From Aquicella lusitana (lineage in GTDB: Bacteria; Pseudomonadota; Gammaproteobacteria; DSM-16500): 64,000 bases of DNA. A program made the translations under genes and the position numbers. The stretch lies in the NCBI RefSeq assembly GCF_902459475.1, contig NZ_LR699114.1, forward strand, positions 2,046,001 through 2,110,000, given 5' to 3'. Of this stretch, positions 18,855 to 27,003 are shown in pieces. Under the pieces are notes generated by a model. The model saw nothing but the letters and a program-made list of their open reading frames with translations. It was not told the origin of the DNA and did not search any database. Within the stretch, counting starts at the first letter, position 1, and each line of letters opens with the position of its first letter.

Positions 18855-19616
18855 GTGGGAAAAATTATTGCGATCGCCAATCAGAAAGGCGGGGTAGGAA
18901 AAACGACTACCAGCATCAACCTGACCGCTTCCTTCGCTGCCATGAAGCGCAAAGTGCTGCTGATCGATTTGGATCCGCAGGGAAACGCAACGGTTGGTAG
19001 TGGTGTGCATGCCGACCAGGTGCAATATACTTCCAGCCAGGTTCTGTGCAATGAAGTTCCTCTTAAAGATGCGCTGGTTAAAACAGCAGGGGGCTTTGAT
19101 CTACTTGCCACGCATCAGGAATTAATTGTAGCTGAGATGCAATTGCTACAAGCACCACAACGCGAACAGCGTCTCAAGTCTATTTTAACACCCCACATCA
19201 ACGACTACGATTATATTCTGATTGACTGCCCGCCTTCCTTGAGCGTATTGACTGTTAATGCATTAGTGGCTGCGCATTCCGTGCTGATACCGATACAGTG
19301 CGAATATTTTGCACTTGAAGGATTGAGCGCGCTCTTAAACACGATTGAACAAATACGCAACACAATCAATCCCGCACTGCACATAGAAGGTCTGCTGCGC
19401 ACCATGTATGATGGCCGCAACCGGCTGGCGCTCGATGTATCCGCGCAGTTGCTCGCGCATTTTCCTGAACGCGTTTATCGCACCGTCATCCCGCGTAATG
19501 TGCGTCTTGCGGAAGCGCCAAGTCACGGTACGCCTGTTCTTCATTATGATGAAAAATCGCAGGGCGCCATGGCCTATCTGGCGCTGGCAGGTGAAATTTT
19601 GCGACGGGGTCAATAG
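18855..19616 (+). CDS. parA: ParA/Soj chromosome-partitioning ATPase
   Basis: A 253-residue deviant-Walker-A ATPase. It opens with [16 protein letters not shown], the signature-lysine Walker A of ParA, and has [11 protein letters not shown] and [12 protein letters not shown] as the following nucleotide motifs. There is no N-terminal helix-turn-helix, so it is the small chromosomal (Soj-like) type that moves ParB-parS complexes along the nucleoid. The start is GTG at 18855, with AGAGGA upstream. parB, which normally follows directly, is absent; queF is next. A parS-like site lies in recF, so ParB is probably encoded elsewhere. Confidence 0.95.
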   Translation: MGKIIAIANQKGGVGKTTTSINLTASFAAMKRKVLLIDLDPQGNATVGSGVHADQVQYTSSQVLCNEVPLKDALVKTAGGFDLLATHQELIVAEMQLLQAPQREQRLKSILTPHINDYDYILIDCPPSLSVLTVNALVAAHSVLIPIQCEYFALEGLSALLNTIEQIRNTINPALHIEGLLRTMYDGRNRLALDVSAQLLAHFPERVYRTVIPRNVRLAEAPSHGTPVLHYDEKSQGAMAYLALAGEILRRGQ

Positions 19617-19639
19617 AAAAAAAACCGAGAACAGCATTC

Positions 19640-20464
19640 ATGCGAAACATTGATTTATCTCAGGCACCACTTGGCAAAAGCGCCACCTATCACTCCCATT
19701 ACAAACGTGATTTGCTTTTCACGCTTCCGCGCAAAACCAAGCGTGAAGAAATTGGCATCGCCGGTACTTTGCCCTTTCAGGGCAATGACATCTGGAATGG
19801 CTTTGAATTATCCTGGCTCAATACTAAAGGCAAGCCTGTGGTTGCGATGGCTGAATTCATTATTCCATGCGAATCGCCGCGTCTGATTGAATCAAAGTCT
19901 TTCAAACTCTATTTGAATTCCTTTAACAATACGCAATTTGATTCTTATGCTACGGTAGAAAATCTTCTAGTGCGTGATCTTTCCGAAGCGGCGGGCGCGT
20001 CCATTACCGTTACACTGTTACCCCTTTCGCACGCTCCCGCTCTTCTACAGCGACAGTTTGAAGGCGTGTCCCTGGATGAGCAAGATATTATCTGCGACAG
20101 GTACACCCCTGAGCCCCGTTACTTAAAAACAGATAATGAAACAGTAACAGAGACGCTTTATTCAGACCTGCTAAAATCAAACTGCCTGGTCACAGGACAG
20201 CCTGACTGGGCTAGCCTGCAAATTACTTATACCGGCAAAAAAATAAATCATGCCGGCCTGCTGCAATATATTGTTTCCTTTCGCGACCATAATGAATTTC
20301 ATGAACAATGCGTCGAGCGTATTTTTGTTGATATTTCAACTTATTGCAGGCCAGAACGTCTGCTGGTGTATGCGCGTTATACCCGGCGTGGCGGCCTTGA
20401 TATCAACCCCTATCGGGCGAACTATCCTATTCATTTGAAAAATATAAGGTTATGCCGGCAATAA
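19640..20464 (+). CDS. queF: NADPH-dependent 7-cyano-7-deazaguanine reductase (type II)
   Basis: Reduces preQ0 to preQ1 in queuosine biosynthesis, a four-electron nitrile reduction. The 274 residues match the long type II QueF (about 280). Recognisable segments are LGKSATY near the start, [29 protein letters not shown], the catalytic Cys182 in [14 protein letters not shown], and [13 protein letters not shown] plus [14 protein letters not shown] near the C-terminus. It follows parA after 23 bases, in the slot usually held by parB. Confidence 0.95.
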   Translation: MRNIDLSQAPLGKSATYHSHYKRDLLFTLPRKTKREEIGIAGTLPFQGNDIWNGFELSWLNTKGKPVVAMAEFIIPCESPRLIESKSFKLYLNSFNNTQFDSYATVENLLVRDLSEAAGASITVTLLPLSHAPALLQRQFEGVSLDEQDIICDRYTPEPRYLKTDNETVTETLYSDLLKSNCLVTGQPDWASLQITYTGKKINHAGLLQYIVSFRDHNEFHEQCVERIFVDISTYCRPERLLVYARYTRRGGLDINPYRANYPIHLKNIRLCRQ

Positions 20465-20537
20465 GCGATCTTTTTCAGCCATTTTGGCCATCTGCGCTAT
20501 ACTAAATAAAGCTAATCATTTTCCAGGTGGGGAAATT

Positions 20538-21572
20538 ATGAAATGGAAGCAAGTTAATCCCAAACTGCTTTTAAATCTGTTTCTTATCGCGGTCATATTT
20601 GGCTTGTCGCCTGAAGCATTTAGCCAGATCCGTATTACTCCAGGAATCGAGGCTCAGCCAATAAATGTAACGCCCTCTCCTTCACCAAAAGGAACCAGCA
20701 CGCTAAATACGCCACTTAGTCCTACGAATGTGACGGTTAAATATCCATCACAAACCATTCCGACTGCACCCGTATCGAGCGAGCAATACGGTCTGCTGCC
20801 ATCCTGCCCGGGCGATCCAGCTCCGACGACCAGTATTAGTTACATAACTGGGTTTTCTTGGCCAGGTGGCTTTACTTCCGCTACGCGTCCTACTACGCCC
20901 AAATGCCCGGATATTAATAACCGCTGGCCTGAAGATGCACGGGGTGACCAGGGTTTCACTATTTTTACTGATGCTTATGGCACGGGGAGAATTGTATCAA
21001 CGAGTATGTTTTTCTGCCCGGATATTTGCACTGTCACTCGTTCTGTCACCACCTCCGGCAACCAGATAACAAGCACGCAATCGCCTGTTTGCCCGGTGGG
21101 ATATACCCAGGTGGGTCAATTTAATATGCAGCGTGAAATTATTTATAATCCCAGTGCTTCGCCTGTCACCAATATCACTAGCCAGGCAACCATTAATAAT
21201 TATATTAGTTCCGGATGGACGTGTTCCGTGACAGGATCAACTGGAACAAGGCCACTTTGTGATGACGATAATCCAAACTTATCACTCGGGGTAAATACCT
21301 CGATTCCAACAAATGCTGGGACATTTATAGGACAATATTATTCTGTCTCGAGCGTAGGCTGCTATATAAATAGTTTTTGCAGTGGTATCACTATGGACTG
21401 TGATTTAGCAAGGCTTTTTACGGGGTTTCAGGATCCTTATAGAAATTATTATTACCGCTATCGGCTCATTGTCTGCAATCCGCCTGCATCCGGTTTATAT
21501 TATACAGATCATCGAATATCTGCCTCGCTCATCTGTGCGCGTACAAAACCCGAATGGCATGACAGGAAATAA
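20538..21572 (+). CDS. Secreted Cys-rich protein of unknown function
   Basis: I do not recognise a family with confidence. The ATG at 20538 follows GGTGGGG and gives a clear signal peptide (hydrophobic LLLNLFLIAVIFGL, cleavage near AFS|Q at residue 29), so the mature protein is exported. The next ~60 residues are Pro/Thr/Ser-rich and look flexible. The rest has at least 13 cysteines and many aromatic and Gly residues, suggesting a disulfide-stabilised extracellular domain. A CPVGYTQVGQFNM segment recalls C-terminal domains of pilus-tip or shufflon-type proteins, but this is only an impression. TATACT at 20498 may be its own -10. Stop at 21572. Confidence 0.7.
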   Translation: MKWKQVNPKLLLNLFLIAVIFGLSPEAFSQIRITPGIEAQPINVTPSPSPKGTSTLNTPLSPTNVTVKYPSQTIPTAPVSSEQYGLLPSCPGDPAPTTSISYITGFSWPGGFTSATRPTTPKCPDINNRWPEDARGDQGFTIFTDAYGTGRIVSTSMFFCPDICTVTRSVTTSGNQITSTQSPVCPVGYTQVGQFNMQREIIYNPSASPVTNITSQATINNYISSGWTCSVTGSTGTRPLCDDDNPNLSLGVNTSIPTNAGTFIGQYYSVSSVGCYINSFCSGITMDCDLARLFTGFQDPYRNYYYRYRLIVCNPPASGLYYTDHRISASLICARTKPEWHDRK

Positions 21573-21594
21573 TTACCCTTGTTCGCTAACGGGG

Positions 21595-21622
21595 ATGACC
21601 CCGCCCTGATTTCACGTATAAT
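21595..21622 (+). promoter_or_regulatory. Putative ubiE promoter
   Basis: A perfect TATAAT at 21617-21622 is preceded by ATGACC (4/6 match to -35) with a 16-base spacer, 44 bases before ubiE. The -10 region is enclosed by the inverted repeat CCCTGATT (21604-21611)/AATCAGGG (21646-21653), which could be an operator or a leader stem. Confidence 0.5.
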
Positions 21623-21665
21623 AAGTGTTGTTTCATTTCATTAAAAATCAGGGTGTATAAAATTC

Positions 21666-22424
21666 ATGTCATGGGATGTTAATAAAAAAACCACGCATTT
21701 TGGTTACCGTGAAGTGCCTGTTTCTGAAAAAGCCAATTTGGTAGGTGAGGTATTTCGTTCAGTTGCACCCAAATATGACCTGATGAATGATTTAATGTCA
21801 CTGGGATTGCATCGATTATGGAAGCGCATGACCATCAGCGAAGCCAGCCTTCGGCCGGGTGATCGCGTGCTGGACGTTGCCTCAGGCACGGGTGATCTTG
21901 CAAAGGCGTTTGCCAAAATCGTCGGCAAGCGGGGCAAAGTCATCATGACTGACATCAATGAAGCCATGCTGAGCGTAGGACGTGACCGGCTGGCTGATCA
22001 AGGTATCATCGGCAATGTAGACTGCGTGCAGGCCGATGCGGAAAACCTGCCTTTCGCGGATAATTATTTCGATTGTGCGACCATTGCATTTGGCCTGCGG
22101 AATGTTACTAACAAACACGCAGCGCTCGCTTCACTCTATCGTGTCCTGAAGCCGGGCGGCAGATTGCTGATACTGGAATTTTCACATCCAACCCTGCCTT
22201 TGATAAATACCCTTTATGATCTTTATTCTTTTCATGTGATCCCCAAACTGGGTGAAATTATTACGAGAGATCGTGGGAGCTACCAATATCTGGTCGAGTC
22301 CATACGCATGCACCCAGATCAGGAAACACTCAAGGCCATGATGCTGGAAGCGGGCTTTGAAGACGTAGATTATCTCAATTTAAGTGGCGGCATTGTCGCC
22401 CTGCACAAAGGATTCAAGTACTAA
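21666..22424 (+). CDS. ubiE: Ubiquinone/menaquinone biosynthesis C-methyltransferase
   Basis: SAM-dependent C-methylation of the quinone ring. The 252 residues match E. coli UbiE (251). The opening THFGYREVP, the SAM motif [12 protein letters not shown] near residues 66-77, and [16 protein letters not shown] and [10 protein letters not shown] are all characteristic. ubiJ begins one base after its stop and ubiB overlaps ubiJ, reproducing the conserved ubiE-ubiJ-ubiB operon. Confidence 0.97.
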   Translation: MSWDVNKKTTHFGYREVPVSEKANLVGEVFRSVAPKYDLMNDLMSLGLHRLWKRMTISEASLRPGDRVLDVASGTGDLAKAFAKIVGKRGKVIMTDINEAMLSVGRDRLADQGIIGNVDCVQADAENLPFADNYFDCATIAFGLRNVTNKHAALASLYRVLKPGGRLLILEFSHPTLPLINTLYDLYSFHVIPKLGEIITRDRGSYQYLVESIRMHPDQETLKAMMLEAGFEDVDYLNLSGGIVALHKGFKY

Positions 22425-22425
22425 C

Positions 22426-23082
22426 ATGCATCCCTTTTTTCTTTCCACATTTGCTCGTGCAATGAATGCCTGCCTCCGCATGGATCCGGAATCCAAGCTG
22501 CGTTTATCCCGACTACAGGGCAGGGTCATTACAATTGAATTGCTTCCATTTCACTATATTTTTCAGTGTCAATTTACGGAAGCAGGCGTCACATTGCACG
22601 CCAATGAGCCCTTTCCCGCTGAAGCCGCGCTTCGCGGTACGCCCCTCAATCTGCTTGGTGTGATGCTAGCCAAAGATCATCGGCATCGTTTTTTTGCTGA
22701 AGACCTAGTCATAACAGGCAACGCAGAATTGGGACAACAGGTGATCGAATTATTTGACGAATTGCAAATTGATTGGGAAGAGCAGCTTTCCCATTTAACA
22801 GGTGATGTTCCCGCCTATCATGTTGGTCGCTTCATACGCGGCATCAGTGAATGGCTGCGCCGTACGGAAAAAACAGTTGCGCAGGATGTCAATGAATTTG
22901 TACACGAAGAAACTGACTGGTTCCCTGCGCGCGAAGCCCTGCAGGATTTTTTCAACGACATTGATGGTTTGCGTATGGATGTAGACCGCATGGAAGCCCG
23001 CATTATCCAGTTGCAGGGCTTGATATCGCCGACCGCAGACTATGCAAATAAAAAAAATAGTGAAGATGAGGGATCTCAGTGA
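22426..23082 (+). CDS. ubiJ: Ubiquinone biosynthesis accessory factor UbiJ (SCP2 domain)
   Basis: A 218-residue protein of the UbiJ family. It binds lipids through an N-terminal SCP2 (sterol carrier-like) fold and helps organise the soluble Ubi hydroxylase complex. Visible features are the SCP2-like N-terminal half and the C-terminal acidic, helical segment ending DFFNDIDGLRMDVDRMEARI, predicted to be a coiled coil. The ATG at 22426 is one base after the ubiE stop; upstream in-frame codons lie inside ubiE and are rejected. Its stop overlaps the ubiB GTG start. Confidence 0.9.
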   Translation: MHPFFLSTFARAMNACLRMDPESKLRLSRLQGRVITIELLPFHYIFQCQFTEAGVTLHANEPFPAEAALRGTPLNLLGVMLAKDHRHRFFAEDLVITGNAELGQQVIELFDELQIDWEEQLSHLTGDVPAYHVGRFIRGISEWLRRTEKTVAQDVNEFVHEETDWFPAREALQDFFNDIDGLRMDVDRMEARIIQLQGLISPTADYANKKNSEDEGSQ

Positions 23083-24656
23083 AATTTATTACACGTTTGT
23101 TTCGCCTGGCTCGCATCAACTTTATTCTGGCGCGTTATAACATTGATGAAATTGTACTGGGTTCACACTGGTTTTATCCCATGCGTTTTATCATGTATTT
23201 CAATCCCTTTTATTGGACAACGGGAAGAAAATTGCCACGCGGTGTGCGTATTCGCCGTGCACTCGAAGATTTGGGCCCTATCTTTGTCAAGATTGGGCAG
23301 ATTATCTCGACGCGCCGTGATTTGTTACCCGACGATATTGCTATTGAGCTTGCCAAATTGCAAGACCGTGTTCCGCCTTTTTCAGGCGTCATCGCTAAAG
23401 CTACCATTGAGGAAGCATTAAATTGCCGCATTGAAGACGCTTTTTCTGAATTTGACATGAATGCGCTCGCTTCTGCTTCTATCGCGCAAGTACATGCAGC
23501 CCGCTTACTCAATGGCGAAGCCGTGGTGGTAAAAGTGTTGCGCCCGCAAATCAGAAAAATTATTGAGAACGACATTGATTTGCTCACTACTTTTGCGACC
23601 ATGGCTGAGCGTTACCTCTCTCATGCACGTCCATTTAAACCTAGACAGATCGTCTCGGAAGTCGCGCAAACCCTGTATGATGAACTCGATCTCATGCGCG
23701 AAGGCGCCAATGCTTCGCAGTTGCGTCGCAATTTCGCTGCTTCTCCACTTTTATATGTACCCAAGATCCACTGGGAGTATTGCCGGTCCAATGTGCTGGT
23801 AATGGAACGCATCTATGGCATTCCTGTTCACGATGTGGAAAGACTTCGCCGCGCCGGTGTCAATATGACAAAGCTGGCGCAACGGGGCATTGAAATCTTT
23901 TTTACCCAAGTATTTCGCGACAGCTTCTTCCACGCCGATCTGCATCCTGGCAATATTTTTGTTTGCGATACTGATCCTGAAAATCCTACTTATATCGCTG
24001 TGGATTTTGGTATCGCCGGTTCACTCAGCCATAATGATCAACGCTATCTGGCCGAAAATATGATTGCTTTTTTTAAACGCGATTATCAGCGCGTTGCTGA
24101 ACTGCATATCGCCTGTGGCTGGCTACCGCCGGATACGCGCATTGACCAGTTCGAAGGCGCTATTCGTGCTGTGTCAGAACCTATCTTTGAACAACCCCTG
24201 CGCGATGTTTCATTCGGTCAATTACTGTTACGGTTATTCCAGGTGGCACGGCGATTTAATATCAATATCCAGCCGCAATTAGTTTTGCTACAGAAAACAT
24301 TATTGAGCATAGAAGGCTTGAGCAGAACGTTGGCGCCTGATCTTGATCTCTGGGGATCCGCCGCGCCACAAATCGAAAAATGGTTAAAAAAACAGGTTGG
24401 GGTAAAAGCATTTTTCAACCGTATTCGTGAAAACCTGCCACTTTGGTCTGAACAGTTGCCCGAGATGCCTTCCCTGATTTATGAAGTATTGAAAGAATCC
24501 AAACAACAGCAGGAACGCGTACGCTTTGCCCGTATGATTTCAAACGCCCAAATAGAAGCAACGGCTCATATGACGAAAACGAAAGTCGTTTATTTTCTTA
24601 CGGGTGTAGGTGTATCACTTCTGGCGATGGGTGTGTTTTTTTATTTCGGATTTTAA
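23079..24656 (+). CDS. ubiB: Ubiquinone biosynthesis kinase-like protein UbiB
   Basis: An ADCK/ABC1-family atypical kinase-like ATPase needed for ubiquinone synthesis, thought to extract or present lipid intermediates at the membrane. The 525 residues contain the KxGQ motif in FVKIGQIISTRRDLLP (about 70-85), alanine-rich ASASIAQVHAA, VVKVLRPQ (ATP lysine), FHADLHPGNIF (catalytic loop) and a DFG-like AVDFGIAG. A hydrophobic stretch near residues 505-523 is a C-terminal membrane anchor. The start is GTG at 23079, overlapping the ubiJ stop. Confidence 0.96.
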   Translation: MKFITRLFRLARINFILARYNIDEIVLGSHWFYPMRFIMYFNPFYWTTGRKLPRGVRIRRALEDLGPIFVKIGQIISTRRDLLPDDIAIELAKLQDRVPPFSGVIAKATIEEALNCRIEDAFSEFDMNALASASIAQVHAARLLNGEAVVVKVLRPQIRKIIENDIDLLTTFATMAERYLSHARPFKPRQIVSEVAQTLYDELDLMREGANASQLRRNFAASPLLYVPKIHWEYCRSNVLVMERIYGIPVHDVERLRRAGVNMTKLAQRGIEIFFTQVFRDSFFHADLHPGNIFVCDTDPENPTYIAVDFGIAGSLSHNDQRYLAENMIAFFKRDYQRVAELHIACGWLPPDTRIDQFEGAIRAVSEPIFEQPLRDVSFGQLLLRLFQVARRFNINIQPQLVLLQKTLLSIEGLSRTLAPDLDLWGSAAPQIEKWLKKQVGVKAFFNRIRENLPLWSEQLPEMPSLIYEVLKESKQQQERVRFARMISNAQIEATAHMTKTKVVYFLTGVGVSLLAMGVFFYFGF

Positions 24657-24720
24657 GGACTGATGCCATCTGCGCAAAACGCATTACTATTTGGTAAATT
24701 TCCGCTCTCGGCGTCTAAAC

Positions 24721-24739
24721 CCCGCTGACAAGCAGCGGG
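24721..24739. terminator. Hairpin between convergent ubiB and dacB
   Basis: A perfect 7-bp stem CCCGCTG/CAGCGGG with a 5-base loop lies midway in the 98-bp gap between the two stop codons. On the minus strand it is followed by GTTTAG, a weak U-tract. It may serve as a bidirectional terminator. Confidence 0.4.
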
Positions 24740-24754
24740 ACGGCGGTGGTTTAA

Positions 24755-26263
24755 TCATCCCAGCCGCTTGTATCGTGTAAGCGCCGTGACAATTTTGTCT
24801 TCGATAGCCTTGTAACGCCAGCCCAATCCTTTGCTACCATTTATCATAATAACAAAGGCAAGCGGTTCTTTGTCCCCGCTAACTGCATAACCTGCGAGGC
24901 TCACGACCCCTGAAATTGTACCCGTTTTTGCACGCACCTTTCGGGCAATATTACCCATGCGATGCTTTAAGGTGCCATCCACGCCCGCGATGGGCAGCGC
25001 AGAAACAAACTCATAACTGGTAGGATAGTGGTGGAAAGCAAAATCCAGTACTTGCATCATTTGCGAAGCGGAAGTGAGATTATCCGGCGAAAGACCGGAG
25101 CCATCAAGCACGCGCAAGCCGGCAATATTGACGCCCGCACGTTTGGAAAGAATCTGCGATACAGCAAAGCTTCCATTTTCCCAGCTGCCCGGTTGACGCG
25201 TATACAACTGACCCAGTTTCTTGAATAGCGCACCTGCAATGATATTGTCCGATTTTTTTAGCATATCATTGATCAGCAATCTTAAAGGCTTAGACGCGTG
25301 CGCACCCACCAGAGAAAGATTCTGCGGAGTAGATCCAAATGTCACACTGCCAAACACATTAATTCCCTGCCGACTCAGCAGATTCTTAAACAAAGCGCGA
25401 TTATACTCTGGAATATCTGTAACCACATAACTGACACCCCAGGCATAGCGTCCTTTGGGCATGCACCCATCGATAGAAATCATGCTTCCCGGATCTTTGG
25501 ATAACCGCACGGAACAGGAGCGGGAAGGATTTGCTCTGGTAACAACGGAGTTTTTGATCGGTGGATAAAAATATTTGGGCGAAGTGACAACCTGGGCAAG
25601 GCGACCTGTCACTTTGGAAGGCGCTACTTTAAATGAGATGCAATTATGGTTAATGATGCTTGCGCTGATAGGCGCAGCATAACAATAATTTTTATCTTCC
25701 CATACCCAGCCTGGACCATAAAAACTTTCATCATATGCCGTATTGTCTATATAAACGTTCCCTGCAATCGCCTGGATTTGCTGGGATTTGAGTGTCAGCA
25801 TCAAGTCTACTAGGTCATAGTAGGTAAGCGTAGGATCTCCGCTTAACACAATATAGAGATTACCTTCCAATATGCCGTTTTTAACGGTTTTGGCATCGGT
25901 CAGCACACGAGTAGAAAATCGGTAATCGGGTCCCAGATAAAGCAGGGCCGCTTCCGCTGTCAGGATTTTTAGGGTACTTGCAGGTGTAAAAAATTCGTAG
26001 ATGTTGCGTGCATAAAGCGAATCGCTGTTTTTCATTGATTTAACATAAACAGTAATATCTGCTTTAGAAATGCCCGAGTTAATAATATTATTCAGCTCAT
26101 TTGACAACTGTGCCACCCCATAAATGGCAGGCACAGCAACATGGGCGCGGGAAATACGTTTTGTCTTTTGCTTGGACTTTGATTTTGACTTTGCAAATGC
26201 CATATCGCTTGAGCAAAACACGATTCCTATTAGCGATATTAAAAATATATAAAGTATTCTCAT
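24755..26263 (-). CDS. dacB: D-alanyl-D-alanine carboxypeptidase/endopeptidase PBP4
   Basis: Periplasmic S13-family low-molecular-mass penicillin-binding protein that trims pentapeptides and cleaves cross-links in peptidoglycan. The ATG at 26263 follows GGAG and gives a signal peptide MRILYIFLISLIGIVF..AFA, cleaved near residue 24. A lysine-rich stretch (residues 25-36) follows, which is unusual. The catalytic motifs are complete: SxxK as S96-TL-K99, SxN as SDN, and KTG in RAKTGTISG. The length of 502 is slightly above E. coli PBP4 (477). The upstream in-frame ATG at 26314 would bury the signal peptide and is rejected. Confidence 0.94.
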   Translation of the reverse strand: MRILYIFLISLIGIVFCSSDMAFAKSKSKSKQKTKRISRAHVAVPAIYGVAQLSNELNNIINSGISKADITVYVKSMKNSDSLYARNIYEFFTPASTLKILTAEAALLYLGPDYRFSTRVLTDAKTVKNGILEGNLYIVLSGDPTLTYYDLVDLMLTLKSQQIQAIAGNVYIDNTAYDESFYGPGWVWEDKNYCYAAPISASIINHNCISFKVAPSKVTGRLAQVVTSPKYFYPPIKNSVVTRANPSRSCSVRLSKDPGSMISIDGCMPKGRYAWGVSYVVTDIPEYNRALFKNLLSRQGINVFGSVTFGSTPQNLSLVGAHASKPLRLLINDMLKKSDNIIAGALFKKLGQLYTRQPGSWENGSFAVSQILSKRAGVNIAGLRVLDGSGLSPDNLTSASQMMQVLDFAFHHYPTSYEFVSALPIAGVDGTLKHRMGNIARKVRAKTGTISGVVSLAGYAVSGDKEPLAFVIMINGSKGLGWRYKAIEDKIVTALTRYKRLG

Positions 26264-26432
26264 TGAATCTCCATCAGGGGCGCATGCTGCTTTTCTGTAC
26301 AATCGCCAGGCCACACCTTACTAAAGTTATAAAATGATGTAAATATCATCTTCGCAATAAATCAGGCTCTTATGACCATCTTGTACAATCCTCGCTCCTG
26401 GAAGATGCCTTAGCTTATTTCCGCTATTATGC

Positions 26433-26438
26433 TATAAT
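26433..26438 (+). promoter_or_regulatory. Putative -10 element before the small CBU_0585-like gene
   Basis: A perfect TATAAT lies 27 bases before the ATG, preceded by a weak -35 (TTAGCT, 17-base spacer). It probably drives the two small genes and possibly the glutamate dehydrogenase gene. Confidence 0.35.
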
Positions 26439-26465
26439 TCCAACTTGTTAGAGGAGCCCTTATTT

Positions 26466-26663
26466 ATGATAAATATTAAAGAACTTCTCGGTCTTACCTA
26501 TTATACGAGCGAACTGGATCAATTTCTTTCAGATTTTGATAAAAAGCACCCCAAGCTGTCCGCTTCACAGCGCAAGGAAAAAGATAAATACGATCGCATT
26601 TATCGGCTTCGGGACAAACCTATCCAGGATGGATTAGAGCATACTTTCTGGGATAAATTTTAA
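26466..26663 (+). CDS. Small conserved protein (CBU_0585-like)
   Basis: A 65-residue, highly charged cytosolic protein. GAGGAG 9 bases before the ATG supports the start. The pattern LLGLTYYTSELDQFL..FDKKHPKLSASQRKEKDKYDRIY..RD resembles a short family conserved in Legionellales and relatives, which I associate with Coxiella CBU_0585. No function is known to me. It precedes a small membrane protein gene by 20 bases and is probably co-transcribed with it. Confidence 0.75.
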   Translation: MINIKELLGLTYYTSELDQFLSDFDKKHPKLSASQRKEKDKYDRIYRLRDKPIQDGLEHTFWDKF

Positions 26664-26683
26664 TCCATCGTCTGAGGCAGATT

Positions 26684-26920
26684 ATGCAGCGCTTTCTTAA
26701 TCAGCTTATTCCATTCCTTTTACTGGGCATCGCCATTGTCGCCTTCGTATTAGGCATTATGTTACTTGCCTATTTGTTTCTGTTCGGCGCTATCGTGGGG
26801 TTAATTCTGTTTGTTATTGCCTGGATACGGCAAAAATTCTTCCCTGCCAAAACCGTGGCACGTACCAAAAAACGCACTTCTGGCCGCATTATCGACTCCG
26901 ATGATTGGAAAAAGCTCTAA
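26684..26920 (+). CDS. Small membrane protein of unknown function
   Basis: A 78-residue protein with a long hydrophobic region (residues 8-48) that can form two membrane helices, IPFLLLGIAIVAFVLGIML and LFLFGAIVGLILFVIAWI. A basic, soluble tail follows, ending DSDDWKKL. No family is recognised. It lies between the small charged protein and the glutamate dehydrogenase gene, all in the same direction. Confidence 0.65.
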   Translation: MQRFLNQLIPFLLLGIAIVAFVLGIMLLAYLFLFGAIVGLILFVIAWIRQKFFPAKTVARTKKRTSGRIIDSDDWKKL

Positions 26921-27003
26921 CCGTTCTCCAAAGCTATTTAGCAAAAGAGCACGTTAAGCTATGATAATAGGATGATCGTTTCGTCTCACAGGGAACATCC
27001 ATC

